Assembly (NCBI GenBank): GCA_023460795.1
Contig: JAEWPC010000020.1
Coordinates: 62,001-126,000 of the forward strand
Source: Bacillota bacterium
GTDB taxonomy: Bacteria > Bacillota > Bacilli > Paenibacillales > Paenibacillaceae
Length of the DNA: 64,000 bases
Reading direction: 5' to 3'
Part shown: positions 60,070 through 64,000 of the stretch, in pieces
How positions within the stretch are numbered: the stretch's first letter is position 1
Layout: each line of letters opens with the position of its first letter
Notes under the pieces: generated by a model
What the model was told of the DNA's origin: nothing
Databases searched by the model: none
Seen by the model: only the letters and a program-made list of their open reading frames with translations
Made by a program: the position numbers and the translations under genes

Positions 60070-60507
60070 TTGCCGCGCTACGTTGTAAAGCCGCAGCAGA
60101 TCGACGGCATCAAGCTATACGGTGTATGGGACACGCTGGCCGAGGCTTTCATATTCAAAACCGGCATGTACTATACCGAGCGATTCGCGCAAGAGGATGC
60201 AGACAAGCTCAATGCGGCAGCTGCCGCGGAGGGAGGTGAGAACACGATGCTCAAAGAGGTACTCACGGGTGAGCCGGTCAAGGTCGAAGACGGCATGATC
60301 GTCATGCAGGAAGGTGAAGCGATTGCTTCGTACAACCAGAAGTATTTCCGCTTGGTGAGTGAGTTGCCGCAGCCGGAACAATCGCAGACTCAGGGCTGGG
60401 TCGAATGGCTATGCGATGCGGACATGCGGACTAAGATGGGTTTGCTAGGCGAACACGTCAATCTGCTGACGCTCGAGGCGGCTACTGCAGCGTACAGGCT
60501 TCATTAA
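60070..60507 (+). CDS. Phage protein of unknown function
   Basis: A 145-residue protein starting at TTG behind GAAGGAG. The first 50 residues (IKLYGVWDTLAEAFIFKTGMYYTERFAQEDADKLN) look like a small phage domain; after an Ala/Gly/Glu-rich bridge the rest (KVEDGMIVMQEGEAIASYNQK, WVEWLCDADMRTK) looks separate. A strong internal ribosome site GGAGGTGAG with ATG 60247 in the same frame could yield an independent 86-residue product. I recognise no family. Confidence 0.65.
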   Translation: MPRYVVKPQQIDGIKLYGVWDTLAEAFIFKTGMYYTERFAQEDADKLNAAAAAEGGENTMLKEVLTGEPVKVEDGMIVMQEGEAIASYNQKYFRLVSELPQPEQSQTQGWVEWLCDADMRTKMGLLGEHVNLLTLEAATAAYRLH

Positions 60508-60515
60508 TGAAAAAA

Positions 60516-60546
60516 GCCCAATCTCAGGGTGAGAGCTGAGACGGGC
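60516..60546 (+). other. RNA stem-loop between early phage genes
   Basis: GCCCAATCTCAG (60516-60527) pairs with CTGAGACGGGC (60536-60546) with one bulge; the preceding run of As and the absence of a T-tail argue against termination. It may shape or protect the early mRNA. The rest of 60508-60618 holds only a ribosome site (AGGAGGT at 60601). Confidence 0.4.
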
Positions 60547-60618
60547 CGTAAGACAAACATTCTACCGCAAGTGTATCACCGCTTTCATCATCTGTCTATT
60601 AGGAGGTAAGTGTCATTC

Positions 60619-61110
60619 ATGAGTAACTTGATTCCTGTTCAACTTACGATCCAAGCCGCGAATGCGGCTGATTTCAAAGCGATCGTTCTCGACATCGCAG
60701 ATACCCTCGGTTATCTGCCGACTAGCCAGATCCCGCCGTCGACGACTATTGTCGCCGTTGATGCTCCGGCACAAGTACCTGCAACTGCTCCGGTCGCGCC
60801 GGCGGCTTACGCAACTCCACCGGAACCGGCACAGCCTTATCAGCAAGCGCCTGCCGCTTCAATCGTTCCACCGGCTTCTCCAGTAACACCGCCAGCCGCA
60901 CCACCTGTAGCTCCACCGACCAGTGTGCCAACGGTAGCGCAGTCTTACACAATGGACCAGCTCGCCGTCGCAGCAACGCAGCTGATGGACGCTGGGCAGG
61001 ATATCCGGCCGCTGTTGGCGCAATTCGGGGTGCAGGCGCTCATGCAGCTGCCGAAGGAACAATACGGTAACTTCGCTACTGCGCTGCGCCAGATGGGAGC
61101 GCGGATATGA
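60619..61110 (+). CDS. Phage protein with Pro/Ala-rich linker and conserved C-terminal helix domain
   Basis: A 163-residue protein. A short N-terminal domain (LIPVQLTIQAANAADFKAIVLDIADTLG) is joined by a linker of about 60 residues made mostly of Pro, Ala, Val and Gln to a C-terminal domain (MDQLAVAATQLMDAGQDI, LAQFGVQALMQLPKEQYGNF). The C-terminal pattern recurs in uncharacterised phage early proteins. ATG 60619 has AGGAGGT 11 bases upstream; GTG 60610 would be too close. Next to replication genes, a DNA-associated role is possible. Confidence 0.7.
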   Translation: MSNLIPVQLTIQAANAADFKAIVLDIADTLGYLPTSQIPPSTTIVAVDAPAQVPATAPVAPAAYATPPEPAQPYQQAPAASIVPPASPVTPPAAPPVAPPTSVPTVAQSYTMDQLAVAATQLMDAGQDIRPLLAQFGVQALMQLPKEQYGNFATALRQMGARI

Positions 61111-61448
61111 TCACCAAGACGTTCGAGATCCGCGATCGCTTGACGTTCATTCCCGTTATCGCAACGCTGCTTGAGGCCATCGGCCCGGCAGAGCCTGTGG
61201 ACAATTATCTGCTCGGTCGTGCCGGTTATATCAGCGGCAACAGGTCTGTGCTGGTTACGAAACTGGTAGACAGCAAATCCGCCAGCGATCCGCACGATTG
61301 GGACAATGGCGCACGAACGATGCCGATCGCCCACCAGTACATCCAGGAGAAATTCCTCGGGCTTGAATCCGGTGCAGTCATCGACGTCGAGTACATCCTC
61401 GGCGAGCGCAAGGAGCCGAAGGTCAGCGAACGGGAGGCATATCCATGA
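61107..61448 (+). CDS. Phage protein of unknown function
   Basis: A 113-residue protein that overlaps its neighbours by ATGA at both ends, so it is translated as part of the block. Segments are ITKTFEIRDRLTFIPVIATLL, YLLGRAGYISGNRSVLVTKLVD and HQYIQEKFLGLESGAVIDVEYILGERKEPK. I recognise no named domain, although similar small proteins precede DUF2800 genes in related prophages. Confidence 0.75.
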   Translation: MITKTFEIRDRLTFIPVIATLLEAIGPAEPVDNYLLGRAGYISGNRSVLVTKLVDSKSASDPHDWDNGARTMPIAHQYIQEKFLGLESGAVIDVEYILGERKEPKVSEREAYP

Positions 61449-62632
61449 CGGCGATCAATCACGCTGATCGCGCTCATGCGCTGTTGTCGGCAAGCAGCTC
61501 GCACCGTTGGCTACACTGTACGCCGAGCGCCCGCCTCGAGGCGACGCTGCCGGACACGACTAGCGAAGCGGCCAGCAAGGGCACGTTGGCGCACGAGATC
61601 GCGGAGCTGAAGCTGAGGAAGTACAACGAGCCTATGGGGCCGAAGAAGTTCGCCGCGGCGCTAAAGAAGCTGAAAGCGAATCCGATGTACGAGCCGGAGA
61701 TGGACGGGCACACAGACATGTACCTCGACTACATCAAGTCCATTGTCCACAGCTTCAATTCGCCGCCGCATGTGGCGATCGAGAAGCGTGTCGACCTGAC
61801 CGCTTACGTGCCGGAGAGTTTCGGCACATCTGACTGCATCATCATCGGTGGCCAGCAACTGCACATCATCGACTATAAGAACGGTCAAGGTGTGCCCGTG
61901 CCGGCGGAGGACAATCCGCAGATGAAGCTGTACGCGCTCGGCGCACTTTCGGCATACGGCTTGCTGTATCCGATCGAGACGGTTCACATGGCGATCGTAC
62001 AACCGAAGGTATGGGACAAGCCGTCTGAGTGGTCGATATCGGCCGCCGAGTTGCTCTCCTGGGGCGAGTCGATCAAGTCGATTGCCCTGCAAGCGTATAA
62101 CGGCGAAGGCGAATACTTCGTTGGTGAGCACTGCGGATTCTGCCGCGCGAGGCAAACATGCCGAGCAAGGGTTGAGCAGCTCCTATCCGTCAGCGAGTAC
62201 ATGCCGATGCGGCCGCCGCTGATCGGATGGGAAGAGGTTGGAGATGTGCTCCAGCGCGCCGAGGGGATCGTCGCTTGGTACAACTCGCTGAAAGAGCTAG
62301 CGCTCTCCGAAGCGCTGCGAGGCGGAGACATTCCAGGGTGGAAAGCAGTCGAGGGGTGCGGATCGCGTCAGTACGTCGACATTGACACTGCGTTCAAGTC
62401 GCTACAGGATGCTGGCATCGCCGAAGCTGTTCTCTTTGAACGTAAGCCGCTCAGCGTGGCCGCCGTCGAGAAGGTGCTTGGCAAAGCCGACTACCGAAAA
62501 CTGCTTGAAGAACCGGGTCACGTTAAGAGCGAGCCAGGCAAGCCGACGCTGGCGCCGATCACCGATAAGCGTCCGGCTGTAACGAATCAGATTGATCCGG
62601 CTTCGGTATTCTCCGGACCGGTTGAATCATAA
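61445..62632 (+). CDS. DUF2800 phage protein, RecB/Cas4-like nuclease fold
   Basis: A 395-residue protein. It begins HALLSASSSHRWLHCTPSARLE (family opening), with GTLAHEIAELKL, the nuclease-type motif IDYKNGQGVPV and a cysteine cluster HCGFCRARQTC near residue 235 that, with an N-terminal Cys, could hold an iron-sulfur cluster as in Cas4/AddB nucleases. DUF2800 members sit in replication-recombination modules with DUF2815 and a DNA polymerase, as here. The C-terminal tail is Lys/Pro-rich. Nuclease activity is inferred from fold and motifs. Confidence 0.88.
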   Translation: MTAINHADRAHALLSASSSHRWLHCTPSARLEATLPDTTSEAASKGTLAHEIAELKLRKYNEPMGPKKFAAALKKLKANPMYEPEMDGHTDMYLDYIKSIVHSFNSPPHVAIEKRVDLTAYVPESFGTSDCIIIGGQQLHIIDYKNGQGVPVPAEDNPQMKLYALGALSAYGLLYPIETVHMAIVQPKVWDKPSEWSISAAELLSWGESIKSIALQAYNGEGEYFVGEHCGFCRARQTCRARVEQLLSVSEYMPMRPPLIGWEEVGDVLQRAEGIVAWYNSLKELALSEALRGGDIPGWKAVEGCGSRQYVDIDTAFKSLQDAGIAEAVLFERKPLSVAAVEKVLGKADYRKLLEEPGHVKSEPGKPTLAPITDKRPAVTNQIDPASVFSGPVES

Positions 62633-62675
62633 TGCCTACCAATAAAACGACAAAGCGAAAAGGGAGACACGACAA

Positions 62676-63473
62676 ATGAGCAACCAAGCACAGCAAGCAA
62701 CCGCAGTAACGACAGGGCAGGTACGACTAAGCTATGTTCACTTGTTCCAGCCGCATGCGAATCAGCCAGGTCAAGAGGCAAAATACAGCACGACGATCCT
62801 CGTTCCGAAGTCGGACGTTGCAACGATGCAGCGCATCAACGCAGCGATCGAGGCGGCCGCTCAAAAGGGAACAGCATCGATCTGGAACGGCGTCCGCCCT
62901 CCGCAACTTAAAACTCCGATTTGGGACGGCGATGGATTCCGCGATAACGGAGAACCGTTCGGGCCGGAGTGCAAGGGTCACTGGGTTCTGACTGCCAGCA
63001 GCAAGACGCAACAGGCGATCGTCGACTTGGGTATGAACCCGATCATCGATCAGTCCCAAGTGTACTCCGGCATGTTCGGCCGCGTGAATATCAACTTCTT
63101 TCCTTATCTCAACAGCGGTAAAAAAGGAGTCGGTGCCGGCCTTGGTCCGGTGCAGAAGCTGGCAGACGGTGAGCCGCTCGGTGGTCGGATCAGCGCTGAG
63201 CAGGCGTTTGGCAACGCACCGGCACCAGTTGCTCCAGGATATGGGCAACCGAGCTATGGCCAACCTCCTGCACAGCAGCAACCAGCTTACCCGCAACAAC
63301 CAGCGTACGGGCAAGCACCGGGTTATGGACAAGCTCCTGCACAGCCGCAGGCATATGGCCAGCAGCCGCCAGCCTACCCGCAACAGCCACCAGCACCTCA
63401 GCAGCCGGCGCAGCAGCAATTCGATCCAATCACCGGCAAGCCGCTTAATGGTGGCGGCGTGTACGGAATTTGA
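62676..63473 (+). CDS. DUF2815 phage protein, probable ssDNA-binding protein
   Basis: A 265-residue protein. The N-terminal 180 residues match DUF2815: VRLSYVHLFQPHANQPGQEAKYS, FGPECKGHWVLTASS and MFGRVNINFFPYLNSGKKGVG. DUF2815 proteins are ssDNA-binding-like replication proteins. From about residue 185 to 250 the tail is built of Gly-Tyr-Gly-Gln and Pro-Ala-Gln-Gln repeats, then FDPITGKPLNGGG. Such tails keep SSB partners tethered. The start is ATG behind AAAGGGAG. Confidence 0.88.
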   Translation: MSNQAQQATAVTTGQVRLSYVHLFQPHANQPGQEAKYSTTILVPKSDVATMQRINAAIEAAAQKGTASIWNGVRPPQLKTPIWDGDGFRDNGEPFGPECKGHWVLTASSKTQQAIVDLGMNPIIDQSQVYSGMFGRVNINFFPYLNSGKKGVGAGLGPVQKLADGEPLGGRISAEQAFGNAPAPVAPGYGQPSYGQPPAQQQPAYPQQPAYGQAPGYGQAPAQPQAYGQQPPAYPQQPPAPQQPAQQQFDPITGKPLNGGGVYGI

Positions 63474-63484
63474 CCAAAGATGAA

Positions 63485-64000
63485 ATGATCGTTCATCTCA
63501 GCATAGACATCGAGACGTTCAGCTCGGTGGACCTCAAGAAAGCGGGACTGTACAAATATGTGCAGTCCCCTGATTTTCAAATCCTCTTGTTCGCTTATAG
63601 CTGGGACGGGGAGCCGGTCCGCGTCGTCGACTTGGCGCAAGGGGAAGAGATCCCGCTGCACGTCGTGAATGCACTGAACGATCCCTACGTAATCAAGCAC
63701 GCTTACAACGCGGCTTTTGAATGGTATTGCCTGGGCAAGTTCTGGCAATCCCCGATAGAGCAATGGCGCTGCACGCAGGTTCACGGTTTGTATTGCGGCT
63801 ATCCGATGGGGCTAGGGCAGCTCGGCGAGGCGATGGGCATTCCGCAGGACAAGCGGAAGCTTGGGACCGGCGGCGCGCTGATCCGGACATTCTGCATACC
63901 GACGATGCCGACGAAGAGTAACGGCCAGCGTACGCGGACGCTCCCGCATCACGAGCCGGAGAAGTGGCAGCTGTTCAAGCAATACTGCGCTGGCGACGTC
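63485..64000 (+). CDS. Phage DNA polymerase, family A, 3' end outside window
   Basis: The frame runs to the window edge, giving the first 172 residues. IVHLSIDIETFSSVDLKKAGLYKYVQ carries the DxE of the 3'-5' exonuclease motif I (DIET), and KHAYNAAFEWYCLGKF holds the exo II-like asparagine. This is the N-terminus of phage family A polymerases that follow DUF2815. I use ATG 63485; a TTG at 63470 overlapping the previous stop is the alternative, and neither has a strong ribosome site. Confidence 0.85.
   Translation, partial: MIVHLSIDIETFSSVDLKKAGLYKYVQSPDFQILLFAYSWDGEPVRVVDLAQGEEIPLHVVNALNDPYVIKHAYNAAFEWYCLGKFWQSPIEQWRCTQVHGLYCGYPMGLGQLGEAMGIPQDKRKLGTGGALIRTFCIPTMPTKSNGQRTRTLPHHEPEKWQLFKQYCAGDV

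Larger units (their letters stand above)
57242..64000. mobile_element. Left part of a temperate prophage
   Basis: Integrase, ImmA/IrrE protease and repressor run leftward; Cro-like, DUF771, DUF2800, DUF2815 and DNA polymerase genes run rightward, the early-gene order of Siphoviridae-type Firmicutes prophages. The element starts 64 bases after sufB and continues beyond the window. All visible genes are intact, so nothing here marks the prophage as decayed. Confidence 0.9.

Noticed and set aside
63190..63420. Tandem DNA repeat or CRISPR-like array in the DUF2815 gene
   Set aside because: The repetition reflects codons for Gly-Tyr-Gln and Pro-Ala-Gln-Gln in the protein tail; units vary and there are no spacers.

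Overview
The window looks like chromosomal DNA of a Paenibacillus/Cohnella-type member of the Bacillales. Pointers are AGGAGG-like ribosome sites with frequent GTG/TTG starts, YesM/YesN-type sensor and AraC-output regulator pairs beside lipoprotein-dependent CUT1 sugar transporters, a sporulation protein YhbH, and the Firmicutes suf order C-D-S-U-B. This placement is inference; no rRNA or tRNA is present to fix it.

Region 1 (1-29043) is a dense glycan-utilisation island. It opens inside a sugar-binding lipoprotein gene, followed by a histidine phosphatase, a GH100-like (alpha/alpha)6 glycosidase and a GH78 alpha-L-rhamnosidase. A divergent AraC regulator then faces an aldo/keto reductase, a zinc dehydrogenase and a FucU mutarotase, which look like the first steps of an oxidative deoxy-sugar (L-fucose type) route. 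Two complete modules follow: kinase-regulator-binding lipoprotein-two permeases-GH36 alpha-galactosidase (9886-18769), and regulator-kinase-binding lipoprotein-two permeases-GH115-like glucuronidase-GH43-like galactanase (19149-28968). Rhamnosidase, glucuronidase, galactanase, alpha-galactosidase and fucose functions together match the sugars of plant type II arabinogalactan or gum. That is my main functional inference.

Region 2 (about 29040-39350) is housekeeping and orphan genes: a 59-residue membrane peptide, yhbH, sbcD-sbcC, a small lipoprotein, a DUF423 membrane protein, a PAS-GGDEF-EAL protein with a degenerate GGDEF motif, an unknown protein and a YunC/DUF1805 protein. Fragments of a lost ABC operon are scattered here and at the end of the GH36 gene: a permease C-terminus, a possible binding-protein C-terminus, and a second, truncated copy of the 59-residue peptide gene.

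Region 3 (39354-51801) holds mtnK-mtnA (methylthioribose salvage), a MalR-like LacI regulator divergent from malE-malF-malG plus a secreted GH13 amylase lipoprotein, an FMN reductase, a cytoplasmic neopullulanase/cyclomaltodextrinase and a DUF1802 protein. The amylase cuts outside, the ABC system imports maltodextrins and the neopullulanase cuts them inside.

Region 4 (51882-57177) is the sufCDSUB iron-sulfur assembly operon behind a promoter carrying three 10-base repeats.

Region 5 (57242 to the window end) is the left part of a prophage: integrase, ImmA/IrrE protease and repressor leftward, a switch region with inverted-repeat operators, then Cro-like, DUF771, DUF2800, DUF2815 and a family A DNA polymerase cut by the window edge.
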